A stretch of DNA of 64,000 nt from Sphaerisporangium sp. TRM90804 (GTDB taxonomy: Bacteria; Actinomycetota; Actinomycetes; Streptosporangiales; Streptosporangiaceae): positions 248,001 to 312,000 of the forward strand of contig NZ_JARWAC010000011.1 in NCBI RefSeq assembly GCF_029846175.1, in the 5' to 3' direction. Under the pieces are notes generated by a model that saw only the letters and a program-made list of their open reading frames with translations, ran no database searches and had not been told where the DNA came from. Positions 40,926 to 50,216 of the stretch are shown one piece after another. The translations under genes and the position numbers were made by a program. Positions within the stretch are counted from its first letter, which is position 1. The number at the start of each line of letters is the position of its first letter.

Positions 40926-42560
40926 CAGGGCGCGGCGGAACTGGCGGGAGGCCGAGATCGCGCCTGAGGTGGTGAGGGTGAAGGTGCGCATGGAGTCGGC
41001 GAACTTGGACAGGTCCCACTCGGCGGGGCCGTGGTACCAGTACAGGTTGTCGGCGCGGGTGCCGTCGCCGTTCATCGAGCTGACCACGCGGGCCCAGCGG
41101 TCGACGTTGTCGAACACCACGGCGTACGGCAGGTAGCGGGAGAACAGCTCGATGCGCTGCGCGGCGGGCACCTCCCCGACCGCGCCGGAGGCGAGGTACT
41201 CGCGGAAGCCGAGGGTGTGGGCGAGCGCCGACGCGCCCTTGGAGGTGCGGGCGGGCATGTACTGGCCGCCCACCGACAGCGCGGCCCCCGCGATGATCAC
41301 CGCGAGCCCGAGCAGGCCGTAGGTGGTGAACCAGGCGAGCGCCACGGTGGCCAGCACGCCGAGCCCGGCGACGATCACGCCGAGGGTGGTCCAGCGGGTG
41401 CGCACGGAGTCGGGACGCCGGGCGAACCAGCCCTGGGTGACGACGTCGCGGTACAGCGCGTCGCGCACCTTGCCCAGCCTGGCGGCGAACGAGCCGTGCA
41501 GGTGCGAAAGCAGCACGGACTCCTCCCCGTCGAAGATGGCGTTGTACAGCGCGCGCTCGTAGTCGAGCAGGGAGTCCACCGGCGCGCCCGGCACCTTGAC
41601 CAGCAGCCAGTCGGGCGCGTCGTAGGCGCCGCGCGGCTGCTCGTCGATGCGCAGGAAGCCGCGCACGGCGAGGTCGACGACGGTGGCGGTGACGTCGATC
41701 ACGTCGGCCTGCTCGTCGAGCAGCGTGCCGATCTGGCCCGGGCGCACGCCGTCGGGCGGGGAGAACCGGCCGTTCTCGATCGGGGTGACCGCGCCGGCCT
41801 CGCTGTCGATGACCCTGGCGTCCCTGCCGCGGGTCCAGTAGAGCAGCGCGACGCCCCCGAGCAGCAGCACCAGCAGCGCGGCCAGGGCGCCGCCCGTGAC
41901 CGGGCTGAGCGTGAAGGCGCTGGCGAGCTCGAACCTGCGCTCCAGGATGGGCTTGGCGCCGCTCGTGCCCGGCGGGAAGCCCACGACCACGGTGAACGCC
42001 TGCGAGGGCCCTAAGCCCTGCTGCTCGAACTCCGCCCGCGTGCCGCTCTCGTCCATCGACGCGGCGGTGCAGCCGGTGGCCGCGGTGAGGTCGCCGGCGA
42101 AGCAGGAGAGGTTCTGGACGATGCTCGGCCCGGTGAGCCGCACGACCGCGCCGCGCACCGGCGCCGACCAGCCGTTGACGGCGAACCAGCGCAGCTCCTC
42201 GCCGCCGCCCACGGGGGTGACGGCCCCGGTGACGTCGTACTCGATGGCCGCCCTGCCGCCGCCGCCCAGGGTGATCACGCCGTCGGCGAGCGTGCCGTCG
42301 CCCTTGAAGCCGGTGACGCGGTAGAGGCGGTCGTTCGCGTCGTCGTGCCGCACGCGGGTGATCAGCGTGCGCCGCACCTGACCGGTGTAGGAGATCTGCT
42401 CCTTGACGTGGAGCACGCCGTCGCGGCGCAGCTCCATGGTGATCTGCGTGCTCTCCACGGCGTCGGCCCCGGCCAGGGCCGGGGTGGACAGGAGGACGGG
42501 GGCGGCGACGAGAAGGGCCGGCACGGCCGCGGCCAGGAGTCGACGGGCTAGATCCACCAT
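40923..42560 (-). CDS. DUF2207 membrane protein
   Basis: A 545-residue envelope protein with an N-terminal signal peptide (ending near STPALAGA), a ~190-residue extracellular DUF2207 beta domain (ITMELRRDGVLHVKEQISYT), a TM around residue 225-245, a cytoplasmic stretch and two further hydrophobic segments (~395-440). Function unknown. TAGGCT 8 nt before the ATG suggests a leaderless mRNA. The gene stands alone. Confidence 0.85.
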   Translation of the reverse strand: MVDLARRLLAAAVPALLVAAPVLLSTPALAGADAVESTQITMELRRDGVLHVKEQISYTGQVRRTLITRVRHDDANDRLYRVTGFKGDGTLADGVITLGGGGRAAIEYDVTGAVTPVGGGEELRWFAVNGWSAPVRGAVVRLTGPSIVQNLSCFAGDLTAATGCTAASMDESGTRAEFEQQGLGPSQAFTVVVGFPPGTSGAKPILERRFELASAFTLSPVTGGALAALLVLLLGGVALLYWTRGRDARVIDSEAGAVTPIENGRFSPPDGVRPGQIGTLLDEQADVIDVTATVVDLAVRGFLRIDEQPRGAYDAPDWLLVKVPGAPVDSLLDYERALYNAIFDGEESVLLSHLHGSFAARLGKVRDALYRDVVTQGWFARRPDSVRTRWTTLGVIVAGLGVLATVALAWFTTYGLLGLAVIIAGAALSVGGQYMPARTSKGASALAHTLGFREYLASGAVGEVPAAQRIELFSRYLPYAVVFDNVDRWARVVSSMNGDGTRADNLYWYHGPAEWDLSKFADSMRTFTLTTSGAISASRQFRRAL

Positions 42561-42793
42561 GGGGCGTCAGCCTAGCGGCGAACCCCCGGGCGCGTCGTCA
42601 GACCACCGGCGCCTGTGGATGACCGCGCGACGGCCCGCGAGCGGCGTCCACAGGACGCCGCTTTCTGGGGACGACCGCCCGCCGCCGGCGCCGGAGTCGG
42701 CGCGGCCGACGATCCCCGGCGAGGCTGAGGTGGCACGGCCCCCGGCGCGGCCGACTGGCTACGGCCCCGGCGCGGCGCGCCCTCCGGGACGGC

Positions 42794-43123
42794 CTACCAG
42801 CCGCCGTACGGGCCGCCGCCGCTGTTGCCCCGGCCGATCTCGTTGACGGCGGGCTTCACGTCGGCCAGGTAGATGCCCGACCCGATCACCGAGGCGATCG
42901 TGAAGATGCTGAGCACGTTGAGGTACTGCACCGCCGCGGCGAAGGAGAACAGGCTGCCCAGGATGAGGATGAGCAGCCAGAGCTTCTTGCTCAGCTTGCC
43001 CGCCATGGCGAACGAGCGGGCGGGGGTCCTGACGGCGTGGAACAGCGCCCATGCGCACAGACCGAACGCCCCGATGGCGAGCACCCAGAAAATGAGATCC
43101 AGAGCACTGTGAATCTCGATCAT
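42794..43123 (-). CDS. DUF2516 small membrane protein
   Basis: A 109-residue protein with three hydrophobic segments (LIFWVLAIGAFGLCAWALF, LWLLILILGSLFSFAAAVQY, VLSIFTIASVIGSGIYLADV) and a Gly-rich tail. It matches the actinobacterial DUF2516 pattern; role unknown. GGGAGAG precedes the ATG. The 233 nt between this gene and DUF2207 are Gly/Pro-codon-like GC-rich DNA without a gene. Confidence 0.85.
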   Translation of the reverse strand: MIEIHSALDLIFWVLAIGAFGLCAWALFHAVRTPARSFAMAGKLSKKLWLLILILGSLFSFAAAVQYLNVLSIFTIASVIGSGIYLADVKPAVNEIGRGNSGGGPYGGW

Positions 43124-43328
43124 CGTCTCTCCCGTGGTCGTGTCAGGGGCGGGGGTGAACGGCCGGGTTCAGCCTAGCTCGCCAGAAGACGGGCTTGGGG
43201 GCCTGCCGGAGCTCACGACGCCGCCTGGACGTGCGGCTGCGTGGCGCCGGCTCCGGCTCGGGGCCGCATGGGGGCAACGTACGCGGCCCGCCCCGGGTTC
43301 CCGGGACGGGCCGTGGACGCGGAGCGGC

Positions 43329-43772
43329 TCAAGCCTTGGTGGTGCCGGTGCCGCGCGGGCCCTTCTTGGGCTCGGTGGTCCGCGAGGCGATCGCGGGCTC
43401 GGCGGCGGTGGAGACCTCTTCCAGCTCCAGCGCGGCCTCGCCGCTCATCTTGCTGACGACCTTGCGGCCCCGGTTGGCGAACTGGTCGTACAGGGCCGCG
43501 GCCCTGGAGGACAGCGTGTCGGCGTACTCCTTGGCCTTCTCGGGCAGGTCGCGGGCCACGGCCTCGGCCTTGACCTGGACGGTGCTCGCGTACTTGCGCG
43601 CCACGGTCGGCAGGTCGCGGGCGACGTCGCGCGCCTCGCCGCGGCGGGACTGCAGCCGCTGGATCTGCTCCGGCAGCTCGCGCAGCTTCTCGACCGCGAA
43701 GTCGCCGGCTCCGGCGACGGCGTAGAACGGCTTGGACTCGGCGAGCTTCTTGACCTCGGTATTGATGGGCAT
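43329..43772 (-). CDS. Heparin-binding hemagglutinin-like (HbhA) protein
   Basis: A 147-residue helical protein resembling HbhA: N-terminal EVKKLAESKPFYAVAGAGDF, a long coiled-coil (LPEQIQRLQSRRGEARDVAR), and a Lys/Thr-rich end. In mycobacteria HbhA is a surface adhesin and lipid-body protein; the Lys-rich heparin-binding tail is short here, so adhesion is doubtful. It lies 3 nt downstream of the XRE regulator gene and is likely co-transcribed. Confidence 0.82.
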   Translation of the reverse strand: MPINTEVKKLAESKPFYAVAGAGDFAVEKLRELPEQIQRLQSRRGEARDVARDLPTVARKYASTVQVKAEAVARDLPEKAKEYADTLSSRAAALYDQFANRGRKVVSKMSGEAALELEEVSTAAEPAIASRTTEPKKGPRGTGTTKA

Positions 43773-43775
43773 GGG

Positions 43776-44258
43776 TTAACCTTCCTTGGGTTCTGATTGA
43801 CCGCGGCCGATCCGCGAGGGGGCCACACCCTCTTCCGGAGGAACCGTGTCCGTGCCTGACGGCTCCGGCCCGGGCTGAGCGTTCTGGGAGGTCCGCTCAG
43901 CCTCGGCCGCCGCCTCGGCCTGGTTCTCCTTGCGGAACGACTCGTATATGTCGAGCAGCACCTGGCGCTGCCGCTCGCTGAGCTCCTGGTCGGCCCTGAT
44001 GGCGGCGAGCACGTCGCTGTCGGGCTCGCGGTCGTCGATGAGCCCCGCCTGCACGTACAGCGCCTGCGAGGAGATCCGCAGCCCCTTGGCGATCTGGTTG
44101 AGGATCTCCGCGCTCGGCTTGCGCAGCCCACGCTCGATCTGGCTCAGGTAGGGGTTGGAGACCCCCGCCTGGGTGGCGAGCTGGCGCAACGAGATCTTCG
44201 CCTGTTGCCGCTGATCGCGGATGTACTCGCCGATCGAGCCGACCTTCGGCAGTTCCAT
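43776..44258 (-). CDS. XRE-family transcriptional regulator
   Basis: A 160-residue regulator with an N-terminal HTH (IGEYIRDQRQQAKISLRQLA, GVSNPYLSQIERGLRKPSAE) and an acidic, Pro-rich C-terminal tail. It is followed directly by the HbhA-like gene. ATG 44258 is chosen because the HTH starts just after it; the open frame extends to 44315 across a palindromic candidate operator. Autoregulation is likely. Confidence 0.88.
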   Translation of the reverse strand: MELPKVGSIGEYIRDQRQQAKISLRQLATQAGVSNPYLSQIERGLRKPSAEILNQIAKGLRISSQALYVQAGLIDDREPDSDVLAAIRADQELSERQRQVLLDIYESFRKENQAEAAAEAERTSQNAQPGPEPSGTDTVPPEEGVAPSRIGRGQSEPKEG

Positions 44259-44281
44259 GCCCCTAGTCTGCATCAGCCTGC

Positions 44282-44293
44282 TTGCAATTGCAA
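44282..44293 (-). promoter_or_regulatory. 12-bp palindrome in XRE promoter
   Basis: TTGCAATTGCAA is a perfect palindrome 24 nt upstream of the XRE start; the TTGCAA may also serve as -35, with CAGACT near 6 nt before the ATG. Confidence 0.5.
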
Positions 44294-44375
44294 ACAGTTG
44301 AGCATGCATCAGCAAGCATCGCAGGTGAGAGGGGGTAGACAGGCCTCGCCAGGTGAGGAATGAAGGGCTCGGGGC

Positions 44376-45302
44376 TCAACCCGGGTAGATCCACAGCAGC
44401 GGCGCCGAGACCGCCAGCAGGACGGAGAACGTCACCAGGCTGTAGCTGAACCGCCTCGGCAGCGCGGCGCCCGGCTTGATCAGCCGGTTGACCCGGGCCA
44501 TCACCTGCTCGCCGGCGGCGCCCATGGCCCCGTTCGGCGCGGGGACGGCTCCGGCGGTGCCGAAGCGCAGCAGGGCGGTCGCCAGGCGGCGCGGCGAGCA
44601 GTAGCGGCGGGCGCGGTCGTCGGCGGCCATCTCGACCAGCAGCGCGACCGAGGAGTGGGCGTTGCGCACCACGCTCAGCCAGGGCAGCGCCCAGTTCAGC
44701 GCGGTGAACGGCAGCAGCACGAGGTCGTGCCGCTCGCGGACGTGGGCCGTCTCGTGGGCCAGCACCGCGGCCAGCTCGTCGCGGTCGAGCAGGGTCAGGG
44801 TGCCGGCGCTGACCACGACCTCCGACCGCAGGCCGGGCAGGCAGTACGCGGCGGCGCCGGGGTGGTCGACCACGCGCACCCCGGGGACGCCGGGGTCGTC
44901 ACGCGCGATGAGGGACAGCAGGACGCGGTGCCGCCGCCGGGCGCGCAGGGTCTGCACCCCGGCCAGCAGCAGCACCGTCACCAGCACCGCGAGCACCGCG
45001 AGGCCCGCGGCCAGCGAGGCCAGGCGGGTGGGGTCGTAGTGCTGCGGCAGGCCGTGGCCCGTGCCGAACGAGACCGCCGACTCGGCGAAGGCGTGCAGGC
45101 CGTAGAGCACGCCGCTGCCGTAGGGTTCGAGCGCGTACGCCAGCAGCGCCCCGACCCCGGCCAGGCCCCACGTGACGCCGAGGGACTGCCAGAGCAGGAT
45201 GGCCGCGCGCGGCGCCCGGTAGGTCCAGCGCGCGGTCGTGAGCCGCCAGGCGCCTACCGCGCACGCCAGGGCGAGCGCGGTCAGGACGGCGGCGGCGATC
45301 AC
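44376..45302 (-). CDS. M56-family (BlaR1-like) membrane zinc peptidase
   Basis: A 308-residue membrane protease with about four hydrophobic segments and the zinc site LAHETAHVRERHD (HExxH). It lacks a penicillin-binding sensor domain, so the signal is unknown. By family it cleaves or inactivates its cognate BlaI-type repressor, whose gene lies just upstream with GTGA overlap. GTG 45302 is used. Confidence 0.92.
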   Translation of the reverse strand: MIAAAVLTALALACAVGAWRLTTARWTYRAPRAAILLWQSLGVTWGLAGVGALLAYALEPYGSGVLYGLHAFAESAVSFGTGHGLPQHYDPTRLASLAAGLAVLAVLVTVLLLAGVQTLRARRRHRVLLSLIARDDPGVPGVRVVDHPGAAAYCLPGLRSEVVVSAGTLTLLDRDELAAVLAHETAHVRERHDLVLLPFTALNWALPWLSVVRNAHSSVALLVEMAADDRARRYCSPRRLATALLRFGTAGAVPAPNGAMGAAGEQVMARVNRLIKPGAALPRRFSYSLVTFSVLLAVSAPLLWIYPG

Positions 45303-45655
45303 TCTTCTTCCAGCTCCGTAAGTGCTTTGCGAAGGATTTCGGCTTCTGAGCCGGAGACCGTCTGCGCGAAGCGCGTGAGCGCCGCCGACCGGTCGCCGGT
45401 CATGTCGAGTGCCTCCAGCATAAGCTCGGCGACGTACGCGTCGCGGCTGGCGTGCGGTTCGTACCGCCAGGCCCTGCCGTCGCGGGTGCGCGTGAGGAAG
45501 TTCTTGCGGGTGAGCCGGTCGAGCACGGTCATCACCGTGGTGGGCGCGAGGTCGCGGTCGGCGATCAGCCGGCCCACCTCTCGGGCGGTCAGCGGGCCCT
45601 CCTGGGCCCACAGGATGTCCATGATGCTGCGCTCAAGCTCGCCGAGACCCTTCAC
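45299..45655 (-). CDS. BlaI/MecI-family repressor
   Basis: A 118-residue winged-helix repressor (LGELERSIMDILWAQEGPLT, APTTVMTVLDRLTRKNFLTR) paired with the M56 peptidase. GTG 45655; TAGCCT lies 7 nt upstream, so leaderless. An inverted repeat resembling BlaI operators sits immediately upstream of the -10, pointing to autoregulation of the pair. Confidence 0.92.
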   Translation of the reverse strand: MKGLGELERSIMDILWAQEGPLTAREVGRLIADRDLAPTTVMTVLDRLTRKNFLTRTRDGRAWRYEPHASRDAYVAELMLEALDMTGDRSAALTRFAQTVSGSEAEILRKALTELEEE

Positions 45656-45675
45656 GAGAACAAGGCTACCCCGGG

Positions 45676-45693
45676 TAGTACTACGTCGCGTAG
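45676..45693 (-). promoter_or_regulatory. Candidate BlaI operator
   Basis: TAGTACTA (45676-45683) and CTACG-TCG-CGTAG (45681-45693) inverted repeats resemble the TACTACA-type dyad bound by BlaI/MecI repressors and lie between the blaI -10 and its expected -35. Confidence 0.6.
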
Positions 45694-45830
45694 AGGGATG
45701 CCCTCCACCTTGTGATCCGTTCTCTCCCGGGCCGGTGGGCGCGGCCTTCCGGAGCGCCGCGAACGGACGGCTCCGCCCGCCCGGCGGGCGGTTCGGGGGG
45801 CGCCGCCCGTGCCGCGGTTAGGCTCGGTCC

Positions 45831-46349
45831 ATGGACACGACGCTGGTACGCGGGGACATCACCGAGCAGGCCGTGGACGCCATCGTGAACGCGGCCAACT
45901 CCTCCCTGATGGGCGGCGGCGGGGTGGACGGCGCGATCCACCGGCGCGGCGGGCCGCGGATCCTGGAGGAGTGCCGGGCGCTGCGCGCGTCGAGCTATGA
46001 GAAAGGCCTGCCCACCGGCCAGGCCGTGGCCACCACGGCCGGCCGCCTGCCGGCCCGGTGGGTCATCCACACCGTCGGGCCGGTGTACGCCAGGTCGGAC
46101 GACCGCTCCCACCTGCTCGCCTCGTGTTACGCCGAGTCGCTTCGGGTGGCCGACGAGCTCGGCGCCAAGGTGGTCGCCTTCCCGGCCGTCTCCGCCGGCA
46201 TCTACGGATGGCCCCTGGACGACGCGGCCCGCATCGCCCTGACCACCGTGCGCGGCGCGTCCACCAGCGTGGCCGAGGCGCGCTTCGTCCTGTTCGGCGA
46301 CGACGCCTACGCCGCGTTCGAGAAGGCCCTGGCCGGCCTGACCGCCTGA
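45831..46349 (+). CDS. Macrodomain O-acetyl-ADP-ribose deacetylase
   Basis: A 172-residue macrodomain (YmdB/MacroD type). VNAANSSLMGGGGVDGAIH with the conserved Asn/Asp pair and the GIYGWPLDDAA loop are intact, so it should hydrolyse O-acetyl-ADP-ribose or ADP-ribosyl esters. TAGGCT ends 6 nt before the ATG (leaderless). No ADP-ribosyltransferase is adjacent. Confidence 0.93.
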   Translation: MDTTLVRGDITEQAVDAIVNAANSSLMGGGGVDGAIHRRGGPRILEECRALRASSYEKGLPTGQAVATTAGRLPARWVIHTVGPVYARSDDRSHLLASCYAESLRVADELGAKVVAFPAVSAGIYGWPLDDAARIALTTVRGASTSVAEARFVLFGDDAYAAFEKALAGLTA

Positions 46350-46357
46350 CCCCGCCG

Positions 46358-47251
46358 TCAGCCGGTCCCCTCCGGGGCGACCGCCGTCCATGGGACGGTC
46401 ACCTCGCCCAGGCGCCACCTGCGCCTGCCGCCCAGCGGCGGCGAGGCGGGCACGGGCCAGGTCTCCGCGAGCCGCTCCACCGCGGCGATCCACCGCGACC
46501 GGGCGCCGTACGCGCCGTAGGGCGCCGACACCGTCCAGGCGTGGTCGAAGTCGCGCAGGAAGGCGTGCACGCGCTCACCGGGCACGTTGCGGTGGATCAG
46601 CGCCTTCGGCAGCCGCTCGGCGAGGTCGGAGGGCCGCCCGAGCCCGCCCAGGCGGGCCGACAACGTCACCGTGCGCGGCCCGCTCGCGTCCAGCGTCACC
46701 CACGTGGCCCGGTGGCCGATCTCCGAGCAGGTGCCCTCGACGACCACGCCGCCGGCCGCCAGCCGCGACCGCAGCATGCCCCACGCCTCCCACGCCTGCG
46801 CCTCGTCGTACTGGCGCAGCACGTTGAACGCCCGGACGACCAGCGGCGGGCGGCTCACCGGCAGCTCGAAGCCGCCCCTGACGAAGGTCAGCCCCGGCCG
46901 CTCGTACGGCTTGGCCGCCGCCACGCGGAGCGGGTCGATCTCCATGCCGACCACCTCGACGTCCGGGCGGACCCGGCGCAGCCGCAGGAACAGCTCGGTG
47001 GTGGTCACGTGGGACGCCCCGTAGCCGAGGTCGACGACGAGCGGCCGCTCGCCGGACACCAGCAGCCGGCCGTACACCGCGGTGATCCACCGGTCGGAGC
47101 GGCGCAGCCGGTTGTGCCCGGTGGTCCCGCGCGTCACCTCGCCGACGGGCCGGGCCTTGACGGCCCGCGCGACCGGCGGCCCCTGCCGGGTCACCCGGCG
47201 CCCGCGGGCGTCATCGCCGTGCTCGTCCGGGAACGTCCAGGAGACTCTCAT
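46358..47251 (-). CDS. Class I SAM-dependent methyltransferase
   Basis: A 297-residue Rossmann-fold methyltransferase. The SAM-binding start LVVDLGYGASHVTTTELF replaces the usual GxGxG with GYGAS; VVGMEIDPLRV gives the acidic ribose-binding residue. No target-specific domain is recognised. Convergent with the macrodomain gene (8 nt apart) and downstream of the SDR gene by 16 nt. Confidence 0.85.
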   Translation of the reverse strand: MRVSWTFPDEHGDDARGRRVTRQGPPVARAVKARPVGEVTRGTTGHNRLRRSDRWITAVYGRLLVSGERPLVVDLGYGASHVTTTELFLRLRRVRPDVEVVGMEIDPLRVAAAKPYERPGLTFVRGGFELPVSRPPLVVRAFNVLRQYDEAQAWEAWGMLRSRLAAGGVVVEGTCSEIGHRATWVTLDASGPRTVTLSARLGGLGRPSDLAERLPKALIHRNVPGERVHAFLRDFDHAWTVSAPYGAYGARSRWIAAVERLAETWPVPASPPLGGRRRWRLGEVTVPWTAVAPEGTG

Positions 47252-47267
47252 GCGGAGGGCGCATGTC

Positions 47268-48008
47268 TCACGAGACCCGGTGGACCTTGTGCTGGGCGGC
47301 CTGGGCACGGGGCCGGATCACCAGGCGGTCGACGTTCACGTGGGAGGGCCGGGTGACGCACCAGGCCACCGCGTCGGCGACGTCGTCCGCGCTCAGCGGG
47401 TCGGGGACACCCTCGTAGACCTTCTCGGCCCGCTCGGCGTCGCCGCGGAACCGGGTGAGCGAGAACTCCTCGGTGTGCACCATGCCGGGCGCGATCTCCA
47501 CGATGCGCACCGGCTCGCCGCACAGCTCCAGGCGCAGCGTCTCGGTCATGGACGTCTCGGCGTGCTTGGCCGCGCAGTACCCGCCGCCGCCCTCGTAGGA
47601 CACCAGACCGGCCACCGAGGTGATCATCAGCAGCACGCCGTCGCCCGAGTCGACCAGCTTGGGCAGCAGCGCCTTGGTCACCCGCAGCGTGCCCAGCACG
47701 TTGACCTCGTACATGCGCCGCCAGTCGTCGACCAGGCCCTCGGCGACGGGCTCCAGGCCGAAGGCCCCGCCCGCGTTGTTGATCAGCACGTCGCACCGGC
47801 CCAGCGAGGCGACGAGGTCGGCGACCGACTCGTCGGAGGTCACGTCGAGCGTCACGGGCGTGATGGAGGGCACCTCGGCCGCGAGCTTGTCCAGGCGGTC
47901 GCGGCGCCGCGCCGCCGCGACGACGTCGTACCCCTCGGCCGCGAGCCGCCGTGCCGTGGCCTCGCCGATGCCGCTGCTCGCGCCCGTCACCACCGCTGTC
48001 TTGGTCAT
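47268..48008 (-). CDS. Short-chain dehydrogenase/reductase
   Basis: A 246-residue SDR with cofactor motif TGASSGIG, NNAG, catalytic Ser in MITSVAG and YCAAK (Tyr/Lys). The Arg-containing AAARRRDRL after beta-2 suggests NADP preference. Substrate unknown; a similar SDR lies near mshA in mycobacteria. AAGGA precedes the ATG. Divergent from mshA. Confidence 0.92.
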   Translation of the reverse strand: MTKTAVVTGASSGIGEATARRLAAEGYDVVAAARRRDRLDKLAAEVPSITPVTLDVTSDESVADLVASLGRCDVLINNAGGAFGLEPVAEGLVDDWRRMYEVNVLGTLRVTKALLPKLVDSGDGVLLMITSVAGLVSYEGGGGYCAAKHAETSMTETLRLELCGEPVRIVEIAPGMVHTEEFSLTRFRGDAERAEKVYEGVPDPLSADDVADAVAWCVTRPSHVNVDRLVIRPRAQAAQHKVHRVS

Positions 48009-48282
48009 GTCGTCCAGTCCTTAACGTCGCCTGTGGTCCCCGGCCCCCGAGGGCCGATGCCGTCCGTGGCCGCCCGCCCGTCATCCTGCCAGCGCGCCCG
48101 CCCGGACGGGCGCCCGGGACCGCGCGATCCCCACCCCCGCTTGCGCCCGAGGGGCCGGGGGGCCGCATAGTGGATGCCGGTTGAGGGAGTCGAGCCCATA
48201 AGTGGGTTTCTAGGGGGTCCGCAGCCGTATGACGGGAATCGTGCGCAGAATCCGACAGTTACCCCTGTGGAGGTGGTGTCAG

Positions 48283-49575
48283 GTGCCGGTCAGGCCGGTC
48301 GAACCCAGCGTCAGACGGGTCGCCACGATCAGCATGCACACATCCCCCCTCGACCAGCCGGGCACCGGCGACGCGGGCGGCATGAACGTCTACGTCGTCG
48401 AGGTCGCCAAACGCCTCGCGGGCCGCGGCGTCGAAGTGGAGATCTTCACCCGGCAGACCGCCCGCGACCTCCCGCCCGCCGTCGAGATCGTCCCCGGCGT
48501 GACCGTCCGCCACGTCACCGCCGGCCCCTACGAGGAGCTCGACAAGGGCGATCTGCCCGGCCAGCTCTGCGCCTTCCTGTCGGGGGTGCTGCGCACCGAG
48601 GCGATGTACGACCCCGGCCACTACGACCTCATCCACTCGCACTACTGGCTCTCCGGCCAGGTCGGATGGCTGGCCAGGGAGCGCTGGGGCGTGCCGCTGG
48701 TGCACACCATGCACACCATGGCCAAGGTCAAGAACCTCTCGCTCGCCTCGGGCGACAAGCCCGAGCCCGTGGGCCGCGTGCTGGGCGAGGAGAACGTCGT
48801 GGGCGTCGCCGACCGCCTGGTGGCGAACACCGACGCCGAGGCGCGCGAGCTGATCGACCTCTACCAGGCGCCGGCCGAGCGGGTGACCGTGGTCAACCCG
48901 GGCGTCAACCTGCGGGTCTTCCGCCCCGGCCCCAAGGACGTCGCCCGGCGGCGCCTGGGCCTGCCGCCCGGCGCCCACGTCATGCTCTTCGTGGGACGCA
49001 TCCAGCCGCTCAAGGGCCCCGACGTGCTGCTCCGGGCCGCCGCGCGGATGCTCGCCGAGGACCCCTCCCTGCGCTCTCGCCTGGTCGTCGCCTTCGTCGG
49101 CGGCCCCAGCGGCAACGGGCTCGCCCGCCCCTCCCACGTCGCCGAGCTCGCCGGCGAGCTCGGCCTGTCGGACGTCCTGTGGCCGGCGCCGCCGGTCCCG
49201 CAGCACGAGCTGGCCGAGTGGTACCGAGCGGCGGACGTCACGGTGGTGCCGTCCTACAACGAGTCCTTCGGCCTCGTGGCGCTGGAGTCCCAGGCGTGCG
49301 GCACCCCGGTCGCGGCGGCCTCCGTCGGCGGGCTCAGGACGGCCGTCCAGAACGGGCACTCGGGCCTGCTGATCGACGGCCACGACCCCGCCGCCTGGGC
49401 CAAGGCGCTGCGCACGCTGGTCGACCGCCCGGCGCTGCGCGAGGCGCTGGCCGCCGGCGCCAGGACCCACGCGGCCTCCTTCGGCTGGTCCGCCACCGCG
49501 GCGCGCCTGATGGACGTGTACGCCGGGGCCCTGGCGGGTCTCCAGTGCTCGGCCGTCGGGGCCGAGTGCCGCTGA
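48283..49575 (+). CDS. mshA: D-inositol-3-phosphate glycosyltransferase (MshA)
   Basis: A 430-residue GT4 glycosyltransferase performing the first step of mycothiol synthesis from UDP-GlcNAc and inositol 3-phosphate. Signatures: [55 protein letters not shown], and [17 protein letters not shown] with the GT4 E-x7-E motif. GTG 48283 follows GGAGG; the frame also has an ATG at 48229 without a good site. The gpmA/senX3/regX3 cluster follows, as in mycobacteria. Confidence 0.95.
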   Translation: MPVRPVEPSVRRVATISMHTSPLDQPGTGDAGGMNVYVVEVAKRLAGRGVEVEIFTRQTARDLPPAVEIVPGVTVRHVTAGPYEELDKGDLPGQLCAFLSGVLRTEAMYDPGHYDLIHSHYWLSGQVGWLARERWGVPLVHTMHTMAKVKNLSLASGDKPEPVGRVLGEENVVGVADRLVANTDAEARELIDLYQAPAERVTVVNPGVNLRVFRPGPKDVARRRLGLPPGAHVMLFVGRIQPLKGPDVLLRAAARMLAEDPSLRSRLVVAFVGGPSGNGLARPSHVAELAGELGLSDVLWPAPPVPQHELAEWYRAADVTVVPSYNESFGLVALESQACGTPVAAASVGGLRTAVQNGHSGLLIDGHDPAAWAKALRTLVDRPALREALAAGARTHAASFGWSATAARLMDVYAGALAGLQCSAVGAECR

Positions 49576-49641
49576 GCCGCCGCCGGCGGATCGGACCGCC
49601 GGCGCCGGGTAGACACCGAACATCGGGGTAGGAACGCGGGA

Positions 49642-50148
49642 ATGGGCACTGTCATGGATCACGAGGCCGCCGTGGAGTCCGCGCTGAAGGCCGCCGACGT
49701 CCCCTTCCAGCGGCCGCGCCCCGGGGCCTTCCTGGTGAAGCTCCCCGGCCAGCACAAGCTCGCCACGGTGACATGGCTGACCGTCACCGACAAGGCCCTG
49801 CACGTGGAGGCGTTCTTCTGCCGCCAGCCCGACGAGAACCACACCGCGTTCTACCGGTGGCTGCTGTCGAAGAACGGCTCCATGTACGGCGTCCACTTCG
49901 CCCTCGACTCGGTGGGGGACGTCCACATCGTCGGCCACCTGCCGCTGGCGTCGATCTCCGACGAGGAGATCGACCGCCTGCTCGGGTGCGTGCTCACCTA
50001 CGCCGACGAGTGGTTCGACCGCGCGCTGGAGCTGGGCTTCTCGTCCTCGATCCGCCGCGAGTGGGACTGGCGCGTCAAGCGCGGCGAGTCGCTCGCCAAC
50101 CTGCGCGCGTTCGAGGGCATCGTCGAACGCTCCCGGCGCGACGAGTGA
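49642..50148 (+). CDS. YbjN-domain protein
   Basis: A 168-residue type III secretion chaperone-like (YbjN) protein: VKLPGQHKLATVTWLTVTDK, FFCRQPDENHTAFYRWLLSK. Function unknown; the homolog sits between mshA and gpm in mycobacteria. ATG 49642 or 49654 may be the start. No membrane segment. Confidence 0.87.
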   Translation: MGTVMDHEAAVESALKAADVPFQRPRPGAFLVKLPGQHKLATVTWLTVTDKALHVEAFFCRQPDENHTAFYRWLLSKNGSMYGVHFALDSVGDVHIVGHLPLASISDEEIDRLLGCVLTYADEWFDRALELGFSSSIRREWDWRVKRGESLANLRAFEGIVERSRRDE

Positions 50149-50204
50149 GCGCCGCGGGCGGGCCCGGGGCGCTCTCCCCGCGACGAGGTAAAGGCGGCAC
50201 GCCC

Positions 50205-50210
50205 TAAGCT
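50205..50210 (+). promoter_or_regulatory. -10 hexamer for leaderless gpmA
   Basis: TAAGCT ends 6 nt before the gpmA ATG. Confidence 0.5.
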
Positions 50211-50216
50211 TGGCGC

